Assembly: GCA_904066235.2 (NCBI GenBank)
Contig: CAJFCV020000005.1
Location: 10,597,501-10,661,500, forward strand
Direction: 5' to 3'
Origin: Bursaphelenchus xylophilus
Taxonomy: Eukaryota; Nematoda; Chromadorea; Rhabditida; Aphelenchoididae
DNA length: 64,000 nucleotides
Shown one piece after another: positions 41,906 to 52,599 of this stretch. The position numbers and the translations under genes were made by a program. Position 1 is the stretch's first letter, and each line of letters starts with the position of its first letter. The notes under the pieces are model-generated. The model was not told the origin of the DNA. It searched no databases and saw only the letters and a program-made list of their open reading frames with translations.

Positions 41906-42736
41906 CAAGTTTTGCAGCAGTAGCAAAAATACTTCAAAATAGGCACCATCAATTCATTATTTTTTATTTTTTCTTTGTGTTTAAAATGCCCAGGCCCATC
42001 AAACCTCGAAGGAAAGGCCAGAATAAGCTCGTCTTGGCAACCCAAAAAGTAGTAAAGTACTTTTAGATGGAAAAATTATGTTATCCATGATCAAGATCAA
42101 TATCCTGCCGAGGAAGCGCCTCAGCAGGACTCCAAGGTAATGGAACATGTGAGCAGTTTTAAGACTATATTAGTTATGAAACGGGAGCAAATTGAGAGAT
42201 TTTACTAACCTCGATCGCGGAATTCTTGGAGAAGAAGATGCGCAGGTCTGGACTTGTCAAGAATGAGGTTTGGGGTCTTTAGAGAAGCGAAGAGGGAGAG
42301 TTTCGTCAACTGGGGCTCTTGTTTACCTATTTTATAGAATAATTGGGTCAAATCCGTAAAAAAAATTGACTTTAATTTTGTCATGTATAACATGGTTAAT
42401 ATCAGTCCGAAACGCCAAATTGGAATTTCAGATATGTGTAATAGTATAAAAAGCTATTTTATGACCAAATTGGTACAAATAAGTGATCAGCAAAGTTGCT
42501 AGGACGCACAACGGTATATTTGTAGGTCTTGACCTTCGATTGTAATATCGCTACTACTTTTTTTGCTGTAGACCGATTTTGATAAGATTTGGCATTTTTG
42601 ATCTTTGATTAAGTCTTAACAAAACTCCCTGATCAGATTCCTCATTTAAAGTAAAAAATTTTTCTGATCGTTGTGTGTCGCCGCAAAATTATGATATAAA
42701 TTACTTTTGATTTCGGCGATGCAAAAAGCGGAAATG
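41906..42736. other. Right flank of the retroelement
   Basis: AT-rich, no supported gene. A single B-family right tip lies at about 42737-42765. Confidence 0.4.
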
Positions 42737-42794
42737 TGCTCACTATTTTCCCGACAGACTGATATCCAGTACTAGGTGGGCCGAAAAGTTTTGA

Positions 42795-43370
42795 GATGCA
42801 CAGTGCGACAATGTTGCGGCATCTCCGCAACCCGCAACGAGATGGAATGAACTGTGCGCTCTAATCACGCACGGTGCAAAACGATTTTTTTGAAAAGGGT
42901 AGTTGATGATTTTGTCGCGCGATGAAACTGCACAGTGCGTTCTCTTATTGCGTCAGAAACGGCACAGTGCGTTTTTACATTGCTCCAGAAACTGCACAGT
43001 GCGTTTTTTGGCGCATCAGAGATTGCACAGTGCGTTTTTACATAGCTCCAGCAACTGCACCGTGCGTTTTGTCGCGCATCAAAAATTGCACAGTGCGTTT
43101 TTTTGCGCGTTAGAAACTGCACAGTGCGTTTTTTCGCGCATCAAAAATTGCACAGTGCGCTTTTTCGCGCATCAGAAACTGCACAGTGCGTTTTTTTAGC
43201 GCATCAAAGATTGCACAGTGCGTCTTTACATAGCTCCAGCAACTGCACAGTGCTTTTTTCATTCGTACCAGAAACTGCACAGTGCATTTTTCATTTGTCC
43301 CACTGTCAATTTTTTGTCGCCCGGAAAGTCCTCTCGGCCGTGCCGACCGCACAGTGAATTCTTTTTCTGC
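42795..43370. repeat. E-family tandem array with GCGCATCAGAAACT linker
   Basis: About a dozen units of 30-50 bases, each GCACAGTGCGTTTTTTCGCG followed by CATCAGAAACT or GCTCCAGCAACT. Unlike other E arrays nearly all 9-mers are in one orientation. The left edge has inverted units (42800-42880). Confidence 0.8.
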
Positions 43371-43397
43371 TTCATTTCAAAGTATTTTTATTTCCTA

Positions 43398-43553
43398 TCA
43401 ATCCGTCGGGAAAATAATGTGGACTTATCACGCCTTGGAATCACCCATTAGCGCGTTACGACGGCTAGCCGAGGCTGGGGATTTGGTGCCCGACTGGGAC
43501 GAGGCTAGATATTTTATGTCGACAAATCCACATTATTTCCCCGACAGACTGAT
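43398..43553. mobile_element. B-family MITE, GTGG subtype
   Basis: Complete; interior CGGCTAGCCGAGGCTGGGGA is close to the consensus. Confidence 0.8.
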
Positions 43554-43870
43554 GTATTCCTACGTAGCGTCACGCATAACCACCCCAAAACATTGCTGAG
43601 CCGTTTTTTCGAATTCCATTCCCTCGGAAATTTGAATAACCGAGAAGCCGCTCTCTTCCCTTTGCGTGTCCATTTTCATTCACAACCTCCCCAGATAGAT
43701 TATAATTACTGGGTTTGTCTTCATGTTGATATTTATGATTACACGGGGGATTCAGCTTTATAATTTTGGCCACTTTGCCGTACCTACCTCTAAATTTTGA
43801 TGCTCTTCGTATTCTTTGATTGTAAGGGGTGTTGTTGTTGTATAAGAAATTTAAAGAAGCTATGGTTTAT
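43554..43870. other. Unassigned stretch
   Basis: No gene or repeat recognised. Confidence 0.4.
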
Positions 43871-43889
43871 GATGGCTTTTTAGATAGCA

Positions 43890-43972
43890 TGATGGGATGA
43901 TTCCAAGGCGCGGCGGAGCCACATTATTTTCCCGACAAACTGATATTAGTGATATCAGTCTGTCGGGAAGAT
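43890..43972. mobile_element. B-family fragments, right end then left end
   Basis: A right tip ending at about 43943 and a new left tip at about 43953, separated by 10 bases. Confidence 0.55.
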
Positions 43973-44102
43973 AAAAACGACCATTGCTGTTTTAAAGATG
44001 CGAAATTTTACCTCTGGCTTTGTACTACACCTTCTCCAAATCGTGTAGACTATGTATTTTGAAACTTTTTATCTGAAAGAAATAGGGCGAGGCTTATACA
44101 TC

Positions 44103-44957
44103 TAACAGGGGAAGTAAATACTCCAAGTGCGACGCTCAGATTTTCTTTAAATTTTGCACACACGTCGGGTATGGACTGGATATCAATTCCTGAAAGTTTT
44201 AGCTCGCGCTTTGCGGGCGCCGCCGAGATATCGAACGATCTTTGCCGCCGAGAGAGCACGCTAGACGTGGAGAGCGGTCTGAGGGAAAAAACGCTTTTTG
44301 GCCATAACTTTGGCAGATTCGTGCGGAAAATTTTGATTTTTTGTAGGAACATTGGGGCTTCGGTAGTTGAGCCCCCCACGAAAGGTAGTTCAAACCCCCA
44401 CTGTTTTGCCCGTTTCACACCCCACATAATGAACAAATTAGAATAATACAAAAAATGTAAGTGGGGGTTTGATCTACTACGTTGGGGGTTTGATCTAAAA
44501 CGTAGGGGGCTTGACCTAAAACGTAGGGGGCTTTATCTAAAACGGAGGGGGCTTCATCTAAAACGTAAGGGGCTTGATCTAAAACGTAGGGGGCTTCATC
44601 TAAAACGTAGGGGGCTTGTGCTGGACCATACAACTTGGATTAATTCTTTGAAATAAATTTTGGGGTTCAGAACGGACGAGGGGGTTTGTACTGGGTCATG
44701 GGGGGCTAAACTGGACTGGGGGGCTGTACTACCTTAGCCCCGGAACATTATTCTTTGCGGTAGAAATAGGCATGAAACTTTTCATGCCAAAATTCGGCAA
44801 AAAGTCCTAAATTTTGGCCGACTTTCGATCGAAAAATCTCGGTTGTTTCTGCAAAGCGCAAATTAGGATTCTCGCATATATCTTAGAAAAAATTATTTTA
44901 AATTTGTGCCAAGTTTCATCAAAATCTGAGCGTCGCACTTGGAGTACTTCCCCTGTA
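44103..44957. mobile_element. C-family element with a nested D-family element
   Basis: Ends CTCCAAGTGCGACGCTCAG and the inverse at 44920-44957, next to GGGGAAGTA / TACTTCCCC. The interior matches the copy at 17611 on both sides of the insertion. Confidence 0.8.
44355..44748. mobile_element. D-family element, copy 2, with a 24-base tandem repeat
   Basis: GGGGCTTCGGTAGTTGAGCC at the left and TGTACTACCTTAGCCCC at the right. At 44460-44625 the unit TTGATCTAAAACGTAGGGGG repeats about seven times with a 24-base period; a peptide-repeat ORF on the minus strand is a by-product. Confidence 0.7.
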
Positions 44958-45159
44958 AACTCGAAAAATAGCGTGAGAATTTTACCAACTTTCTGACTTA
45001 AAATTTTGCCTGTTTCTGCAAAGCGCGAGTTGGAAAATCCTTGTAGATGAAGTGTTCCAAGTGTCCGACTTTGGCAGACTTTTGTAATCATCATTTTTCC
45101 CTGTTTCATCAATATCGATTTGCCCGAAAATTGCAGTTTCCCTAATGGTTAGACTCTTA

Positions 45160-45322
45160 TATCAGTCTGTCGGAAAAATAGCGAGCAAAAAGTCGCTGCT
45201 CCGTTCGTGTCGCTCAAATGAAAAGCAATTTGATTTTGCCGCGACACAATTCATTTTCTCGGCTAAAATGCGATTTTTGATTTTCGATGCGACACAGCCC
45301 TCATTATTTTCCCGACAGACTA
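45160..45322. mobile_element. B-family MITE, GAGC subtype
   Basis: Complete; interior slightly expanded around CTCGGCTAAAATGCG. Confidence 0.75.
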
Positions 45323-45548
45323 AAAGACCGGATTTTTAAAAAAAAATTTTCCTCATTTTCTGCATTTTTATCCCTCCTGTTTTTGACAGTTCCGCATTTT
45401 TCCACAAAAAAAGCCGGAAACCCCATTGCAGTGTCACACGTAAATCCGGGTCTCAAATTCATGTCCTCCTAATTTGGCTGATATCTGAGACCAATTGAGA
45501 CATTTTCAGAGTCAGAGGGAGTTCAGAGGCCTGCGAGTGACGGCCTCA

Positions 45549-47114
45549 ATGCCTGCAGGCGTGCGGTTGGTGGTGGTGCTGAATCTGGTCGTTGGTTTGA
45601 GGTGGGAATTTGATCCAATTTTTTAAGCATTATTTATAACATTATTCAGCTATTCAATCACGTCAACGAAAAAGCCGCTGCGATGGCGATCCCGCGACAA
45701 TCTCCGAGCCTTGTCGTCGGAGAGAGCCGCTGTTTTTCGATTCCCAAATAAGGAATTCGAAAAACACTTGAATACAAAAATCCCACACTTTGCCAGCGAC
45801 GAGCAGGTAAGTGTATCGATATTTTTTTCCCTTCGCACAGTGCTTTTTGAACTCTTCCCACACTTGTCGCCAACGCACAGTGCATTTTTATTTTGCTCTT
45901 TTCGCACAGTGCAAACCTCAAAAAAAGATGTTTGCACTGTGCCGACATTTGTTTTCCTTTTTGCACTGTGCTTTTTGAACTCTTTCCAACACTTGTCGCC
46001 AACGCACAGTGCATTTTTATTTTGCTCTTTTCGCACAGTGCAAACCTCAAAAAAAGATGTTTGCACTGTGCCGACATTTGTTTTCCTTTTTGCACTGTGC
46101 TTTTTGAACTCTTTCCAACACTTGTCGCCAACGCACAGTGCATTTTTATTTTGCTCTTTTCGCACAGTGCGAACTTAAAAAAAGCAGTTTGCACTGTGCC
46201 GACATTTGTTTTCCTTTTTGCACTGTGCTTTTTGAACTCTTTTCCACACTTGTCGCCAACGCACAGTGCATTTTTATTTTGCTCTTTTCGCACAGTGCAG
46301 TCCTCAAAAAAAGCAGTTTGCACTGTGCAGACATTTTTTTGCTTTCGCACAGTGCATTTTGAACTTATTCCCACGCTTGTCGCCAACGCACAGTGCGTGT
46401 TTGTTTTTCTCTTTTTGCACGGTGCATTTTTATTTTTCCCTTTTCGCACAGTGCAACCCTCAAAAAAGCAGTTTGCACTGTGCGAAATGGCGCAACCGCT
46501 GCGGCGAAGCCAGATTTTGCTTATGTCGCAGCGATATTTCAATGCACCGTGCAAAAACAAAAAAAAGTGAAATGCACGGTGCAAAATGGAGGATTTTTGT
46601 GCACGGTGCGAGGCGCGACAAATTCCGGGAAAAAAGCAAAATGCACAGTGCGTTCGAGAAAGAAAGAGCCAAATGCACGGTGCGCTCGAGAAAAAAACGG
46701 CGAAGCGCAGCGACAAAACGCACAGTGCATTTTCTCTTTCGCACAGTGCATTTTGAACTTTTTCCCATGTTTGTCGCCAACGCACAGTGCATTTCTATTT
46801 TTCTCTTTTCGCACAGTGCAAACCTCAAAAAATCCGTCTGCACAGTGCAAAATTCCTGGTATCAAATCATCTTTTTTTTCATTAATTATAATTTTCGGCA
46901 GACAAAGGAGGCGTATTTTACCCTTAAAGTCACTAAAAAATCAAAAATTTCCGGAACTCAAAAAATAAAAAAATTATTTTTTATATTATTTTAGGACTCA
47001 TACGAAGGCGACTACACAGCAGAAGAAGAGTACCAGCCGCTCCACAATTACGAAGGACCCCCGCAAATCCTTCCGGAAGACGTGGAGGCAACAACAACTG
47101 ATATGGAACTGTAA
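45549..47114 (+). CDS. Small secreted protein of unknown function
   Basis: Three exons: 45549-45601, 45650-45806 and 46995-47114, giving 109 residues, with phases consistent at both joins (acceptors TTATTCAG and TATTTTAG, donor CAGGTAAGT). The first exon is a signal peptide (MPAGVRLVVVLNLVVGL). The mature part has no cysteine: a basic first half (KKPLRWRSRDNLRALSSER, with dibasic sites) and an acidic, tyrosine-containing second half (SYEGDYTAEEEYQPLHNYEG). That shape fits a secreted precursor or peptide, but I recognise no family. The last codons CTG TAA overlap a good donor (CTGTAAGT), so the gene might continue into another exon. Intron 1 is only 48 bases; intron 2 is 1.19 kb, most of it the E-family array. 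Confidence 0.5.
45825..46860. repeat. E-family higher-order GCACNGTGC array, about 1 kb
   Basis: About 38 copies of the 9-mer. At 45838-46330 a unit of about 120 bases repeats four times (TTTTTGAACTC, CACTTGTCGCCAACG, CAAACCTCAAAAAAAG, GACATTTGTTTTCC). The family core TTGCTTATGTCGCAGCGATA is at about 46516, followed by the inverted half. It lies inside intron 2 of the small secreted gene. Confidence 0.85.
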
Positions 47115-47159
47115 GTCATCCATTTCTTCGGAGAGGGACTTCAAAATGTGAGCAAAACT

Positions 47160-47500
47160 TTGCAAGAACTTCTCAAACTGCGACGCTGAGATCTTTCTTT
47201 CAACTTTTGCGCATACTTTGGACATAGGCCACAGGTCAATCGCTGAAAATTTTAGCTCGCATTGAGCAGGCGTCGCCGAGATATTCAGCGATCTTTGCAG
47301 CCGAGATAGTACGCGAAACGTGGAGGGCGGTCAGAGCGGAAAACACTATTTGGCCGTATCTTAGTCAGTTTCGAGCGGAGAAAAACTGATTTTTTTGTGG
47401 AAATATCACTCTCTAGGGTAAAAATACTCATGAATTTTTCTTGCCAAAATTTGCGAAAAAATGCCACATTTTTGCCAAATTTCGGCCTAAAAATCTGTCG
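47160..47500. mobile_element. C-family element, partial
   Basis: AACTGCGACGCTGAGATCTT, AGCTCGCATTGAGC and GAGCGGAGAAAAACTGATTT; right end missing. Confidence 0.55.
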
Positions 47501-47905
47501 CTTCTGCAAAATTGTTAAGCAATACATTGTGGGTCATAACTATAGCCGCACTTTAAAAATAGATGTAAGTTTTGTGATTGTCAATAGAAATGTGTCATTT
47601 CTAGAACCAAAATTTTGGTACTTTTCGGTGCGAATTTTTGAGCAGCTTTTTTCGAAAATACGGAAACCTTTCAAAATAATTTTTTGGGACATCATTTCTA
47701 GTACACTGATGCACATTGGTGCCAAATATGACGCATTTCTACCCACAATCACAAAAGTTACACTCATTTTTTTAAATGGTTATAATTATGACCCACACTG
47801 TATTATTCTAAATCTTCCTTCAGTTTCATGCCGAAACCTATAAAATTCTACTGGCTATTTACCTCCATTACTCCTCAAAAAAACGCTGTTGAACTTTTAG
47901 TACAT
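47501..47905. other. Foldback-like stretch with GTCATAACTATAG / CTATAATTATGAC-type ends
   Basis: GTGGGTCATAACTATAGCC at about 47530 is roughly mirrored by GGTTATAATTATGACCCAC at about 47780, and TTTTGTGATTGT by ACAATCACAAAAG, so this is an inverted-repeat element about 260 bases long. Confidence 0.55.
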
Positions 47906-47909
47906 ATCA

Positions 47910-48388
47910 GTCAGTGTGCGAGCCAGAGATTGCCACGGTCAAAATTTCGGCTCCGGCTCCGGCTCTTAGCTCCCAGAGCCGGAGCCGAGGCCAAATTTGC
48001 AGCTCCGGCTCCGGCTCTTGGCTCCGTGCAAAATTTAAAAAGGCCTCCGGCTCCGAATCCCGGCTCCTATGCAAAATGTTTTTTTAAAAATATTTTTCCA
48101 AAAATAAGAGTTATTAGTGCCATAGGTCATACAGCCAACGTTTTTGCAGTCAAGTCACATCCTCCGCAGTGTTTTTTCAAGTAATTTGGTTTAACAAGAT
48201 CACGAAATTTTTACTTTTCTGACCGCTGGGAAGCCTGACTCCGACTTTGGGCTCGGGAGCCGGAGCCGACCCAAAATTTCCGGCTCCGGCTCTGGCTCCC
48301 GGCTCGGAGCCGGAGCCGCTCCGAGCCGGAGCCAAGAGCCGGCTCCGGGGCCGTGGCCAATCTCTGGTGCGAGCGACAGCCCAAAAAA
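47910..48388. mobile_element. Foldback element with GGCTCC hexamer arms
   Basis: GCGAGCCAGAGATTGCCACG at the left is mirrored by GGCCAATCTCTGGTGCGAGC at the right. Both arms are rich in GGCTCC/GGAGCC repeats, giving the most GC-rich patch of the window; the middle is AT-rich. Confidence 0.7.
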
Positions 48389-48465
48389 CCTATTGTACGG
48401 TGCAAAAAACAAGAAATTGCACAGTGCAAAGCGAACTTTTGTTTTCGCACAGTGCATGTGGCGAA
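48385..48465. repeat. Small E-family cluster
   Basis: Three or four 9-mers with the AAAAGTTC/GAACTTTTG linker also seen at 14620 and 49765. Confidence 0.5.
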
Positions 48466-49058
48466 ATTTGCTCCAGCGACATTGCAGACAAGCTAGTATC
48501 ATAATAGTAGCAAAAAATAGGACTCTGCTGTTTATTTACTTCCATTGCACCGCAAAAAAAGCTCTATTGAACCATCCGCATCCGCCGAATCCCTGCTTTT
48601 CTTGCAAAACACCAAAAAACTATCTGTTCCGTCTCCGAAACCCCCATGTGTCTCTCTTCTGCCTTCCCCCGTCTCTGCACGTCATGTTTGGGCGACGGCG
48701 GAAATCGGATTTGAATCGAGCGAAATTCGCGTTTAATGGCGACAAGTCAGAGATCCGGCCCGCAAAGCGTCGGGCCGCCGTATGCTCAGATGCCTTCTGC
48801 TCTATTGTAGCGCGCTATCGTGGACTCTGAGGTAGGTTGGAGGCGGCTGGGGGAGAAGAGTTCAACGGAAATAAAATTTGGTGGGAAATTGGAAAGGTTT
48901 TTGGGGCTAAAAATACAAGTTTTATCCCATGCGCTTGAAGGGAACAACTTAGAGCGGGAAATTTAGAGGAGTCTTGATATTTTTGGACCTTATGAATGGG
49001 TTATGTGAAACTCTGGGCTTTGTAAAATACGTGAATAGCTTTGCAGGAAAATTTGCTG
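48466..49058. other. Stretch without a supported gene
   Basis: A GC-richer open segment at about 48690-48830 ends just before a donor-like GAGGTAGGT, so an exon is conceivable, but no acceptor or homology supports it. Confidence 0.35.
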
Positions 49059-49059
49059 A

Positions 49060-49632
49060 TTAGTCTGTCGGGAAAATAACGTGGATAGAAATTTGTATCA
49101 GTCTGTCGGGAAAATAATGTGGAAAGAAAAATTTATCAGTCTGTCTGGAAAAATTATGTGGATGTGACTTTTTTATCAGTCTGTCGGGAAAATAATGTGA
49201 ATGGAAATTTGTATCAGTCTGTCAGGAAAATAATGTGGAAAGAAAATTTTTTATCAGTCTGTCGGAAAAATAATGTGGATGGAAGATTTTTATATCAGTT
49301 TGTCGGGAAAATAATGCGGATAGGATAGTAATGTTTTAGCAGTTCGTCGGGAAAATAATGTGGATAAAAATTTTTTATCAGTTTGTCGGGAAAACAATGT
49401 GGATAGAAAATTTTTATATCAATCTGTCGGGAAAATAATGTGGATGGAAGTATCATCTCATCCTGTCGGGAAAATAATGCGGATAGAAATTTTTTATCAG
49501 TTTGTCGGGAAAATAATGTGGATAGAAATTTTTTATCAGTTTGTCGGGAAAATAATGTGGATGGAAGATTTATCTGTTTGTCGTGAAAATAATGCGAGTG
49601 AAATTTTATTTCAGTCTGTAGGGGAAAAAATG
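49060..49632 (+). repeat. Tandem array of the B-family terminus
   Basis: About 15 head-to-tail units of about 39 bases, each the first 25 or so bases of the GTGG subtype (CTGTCGGGAAAATAATGTGG) joined to a short AT linker (ATAGAAATTTTTTATC). All units point the same way and none includes the MITE interior or right end. Confidence 0.9.
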
Positions 49633-49749
49633 TCACTTTCGGCCCTTCCCTTATCGATGCCTTACATGTATGATTTTTCCTCAAAAAATCGTGTATCCCA
49701 ACTTTCGAAAATTGAACTTCCACTGCTTGTCCGTCCGGTGGTTTTGGTG

Positions 49750-49845
49750 ACATGCACTGTGAGAAAACAAAAGTTCACTTTTCACCGTGCAATAGGCTTT
49801 CTTGGGCTGTCTGTCCTTGTTTGCACTGTGCCGACGCCAAAACAT
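49750..49845. repeat. Small E-family cluster
   Basis: GCACTGTGA, CACCGTGC and GCACTGTGC with the AAACAAAAGTTCAC linker. Confidence 0.45.
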
Positions 49846-50352
49846 CACTCTAGCGACTTTATGAACGAACTTGTAACCATAAGAAAACTTTTTTCTCCAA
49901 AATCGAAAAAAAGTTTTTTTTGAATGACCTTCACATCCTTCCACTAGCCAAATATCCGGCCGTTCTCGACGCAACGAAAAAAAACTTTCTTCCGCGACGG
50001 GCCTAATTCGACAAAATCCGGCTCTTTTTATTGGATCCGTGGGAAAAAACAAAGGTAAATTTACCTGCCGCTGTCGGGGAAAAAGGCCTCGAGAGTTTAT
50101 TTGCACAAAGCTGGCCACGGAAACATATTCCGCGGCTCGTATCGGATGCATTGTTTGAGCAAATTATTAAATCTCCGGCTCAAGCAGATGAACACGGGGA
50201 TCAGGGTTGTTGCGTTTGTTTAGAGGCAAAGTTAAAACTTGGAAGTCGGTGCTACCGTAAACTCGAACCGCACAGCCTGATTTTACGTGGGCGATTTTGA
50301 AGGGGTTCTCGGTGTATTGGGTTAACTATTTGTTGGAGATTTGATTGTGGGA
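49846..50352. other. Unassigned stretch
   Basis: No recognisable gene. Confidence 0.4.
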
Positions 50353-50495
50353 TTAGTCTGTCGGGAAAATAATGAGCACAATGTCGCTGCGTCAATCACC
50401 TCCCTGAAGTGAAGAGAAATTTGTAGCGGCATAATTTATTTCCTCGGCGGCGATTCGATTTTTTTTTATTTTGGTGCGACATAATGCTGATTATT
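50353..50495. mobile_element. B-family MITE, GAGC subtype, left part
   Basis: TAGTCTGTCGGGAAAATAAT with the GTGCGACATAATGCTGATTA stretch near the right; the final CCCGACAGACTG is missing. Confidence 0.6.
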
Positions 50496-50700
50496 TGAAA
50501 CCTTTTTTTGGCCAGATCTTTTCCAGTTTTATGCGGAAAAAATTGACCTTTGTGGACATTATGCATTAGTAGTAGAAACCATGATGTTTTTCTTGCCAAA
50601 ATTTGCAAAAAGTGCCATATTTTTCCCAACGTTCGGTCGTTTCTTCAAAAAATCAGCAAGCAAGAAGCCTCGCTTATGTCCCAAAATTTTTAACTATGAA
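50490..50700. mobile_element. C-family interior fragment
   Basis: TTTTGGCCAGATCTTTTCC, ATGCGGAAAAAATTGACC and TTGCCAAAATTTGC, abutting the truncated B-family copy. Confidence 0.5.
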
Positions 50701-51183
50701 AAACTTCTGACACTTCCAGGTCGAGACACATATCAAAAAAATCGTAAAATTAAGGCTTGTCAAGATACCAGAGTTTACTTAGTTCAAAACAAAGCTTTTG
50801 AATTGATAGTCAAAAAGGCTTTTGCGTGGTGTTGCAAGAAAAGTTCAGAGGATTTTCACCTTTACAAGCCAAAAGTAGGCAGCTAACTTTTACATATTCT
50901 GAATGAAAAATTTTGCGGTTTTTTTGATATACATATGTCTCCACCTATAACCCCATACCCCATAGAAGTACTTTCCTTGCAAAAAAATTACTCTAAATTT
51001 GTCAAATGGCAATTGCTTCAGCTGTGACCTAATTAGCATATAATCATTGTATGGTTTTCATTTTACCATTGTCTTTATTATTTACATCAACTTTCTCACG
51101 GCCTTTTATACATATGGCTTGACGAATTTTAGGCTCTTTTTACCCATGACGTTCAAATTCGGTGATATTTTAAAAAACACTTT
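50701..51183. other. Unassigned stretch
   Basis: AT-rich; no supported gene. Confidence 0.4.
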
Positions 51184-51334
51184 ATATCAGTCAGTCGGGA
51201 AAATAATGTGGGTTTTTCGCAGCAAAATATCTCCCCGTTGTAGTTGCACACCAAACCTCCAGCTACGTCGCAAAGCGATGATAGGAAATTCCACGGCGCA
51301 ACGAGCCCACATTATTTTCCCAACAGACTGATAT
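51184..51334. mobile_element. B-family MITE, GTGG subtype
   Basis: Complete; the left end reads CAGTCAGTCGGGAAAATAAT. Confidence 0.75.
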
Positions 51335-51791
51335 ATCTCATCGTTTTTTGCGTAATTTTCCTTTTTTTTGCATCACACGTCTAGTAGGGCTTACTAAATT
51401 AAAGCCCTCCACAAATGTCTTTTTTCGTACATTCCAAAAAAAGTACTAGACCTTTCCTCTCAAAAAAAAACTTTTTTAAATTTAGTGTTATGTCAAAAAC
51501 AGGCTCCAAAATCCTCGCCTTCGCTTTAATGAATATAAGTAAGGTATAAAGAAGAATATTCTCAGCCCCCGCCAGCAAAAACAATAAACCGCGGATTTTC
51601 CGGCGTCGGATTTTCCCCATTTGCGGCCGAAACTTGAGTGGAGGGAAATGGGCCCGCCCATTTCGCGGGCTTTTCGTATATGTTTTCCAAAAATTCGTTC
51701 GCCCATGACCTTCGGGGGCGCCTTTGTGCTCAACCGGGGTGGGATTTGAAACATACCAAGAGGTATTTTGATTATATTCAAGGTGTTTTTT
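51335..51791. other. Unassigned stretch
   Basis: No gene or known family recognised. Confidence 0.4.
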
Positions 51792-51947
51792 CAGTCTGTC
51801 GGGAAAATAATGAGCTCTTTCGGAGAAAATCGCATCGCTGAAGTGAAAAAATTTTTTTTTGATTTTGTCGCGAGAAAATTAATTTTCGAGACACCGATAC
51901 GATTTTTGTTGCGACAGAATGCTCATTATTTTTCCGACATACTGATT
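51792..51947. mobile_element. B-family MITE, GAGC subtype
   Basis: Complete, right end CTCATTATTTTTCCGACATA. Confidence 0.75.
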
Positions 51948-52598
51948 TAAAGTAATTTCTAAAAAAAATGTTTTTTGATGACTATTTAAATTTTGACTAA
52001 TAATTATTTTACAGTAATAAAAATATTTTCGAAATTTTCCAATAATACCCTCTTAGCCTCTCAAAATTTTATTACTGTAATTTCCAAAATCATTTTTTTC
52101 CGAATCCAAGTCAAGCCGAGGTTATTAAGGCCGGCTGTGCGCAACTTCCGTTGAAGTAATCTTAGTCCCCTCCCGAAAAAATTAATTAGCTCAATCTGGC
52201 CAGAAAAAATCCCTGGAACCGCCAAGTTTCCATGCCGCATACGACAGAGCGCCTAGTCAGCGATTCCGACGTCTGGCACGTTGCCCTTGTTTTAGTGGAT
52301 ATTTTGACGTTTTAGGGCGTAATTTGAATCAACTGTTTCGGTCGACAAGAATGTCGAGAAATTTGAAGCAGTAATAGGGGGATTCTGGAGTTGAGAGCTT
52401 ATTTTAAGGCCTTGTAAGGTTATAAAGTTTACTACAATGGATGATATAATAATTACTGATGATAATAATGACTTGATGGGTAGTGTGTAAAAGTAGCGTT
52501 ATTTTTGGGCAAGGTGGAGCAGTAGTGTGCGGTTCTGGACTTGAGAACTTATTTTAAGGCCTGTAAGGTCATAAACTTTACTACAATGAAAGATAATG
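51948..52598. other. Unassigned stretch
   Basis: AT-rich, with TTATTTTAAGGCCTTGTAAG and a near copy at about 52400 and 52550 (an imperfect direct repeat of about 150 bases). No gene. Confidence 0.4.
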
Positions 52599-52599
52599 A

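Noticed and set aside
41797..42066. ORF across the 5' LTR edge into flanking DNA
   Set aside because: It spans the LTR/flank junction and shows no domain.
45650..46785. A 375-codon minus-strand ORF
   Set aside because: Repeat translation across the E-family array and opposite real exons of the small secreted gene.
48393..48830. 145-codon plus-strand ORF
   Set aside because: It begins in an E-family cluster, has no homology I recognise, and no acceptor supports an exon.
49060..49632. CRISPR array
   Set aside because: The regular repeats are derived from a MITE end, linkers are short and alike, no cas genes are near, and the DNA is from an animal nucleus.
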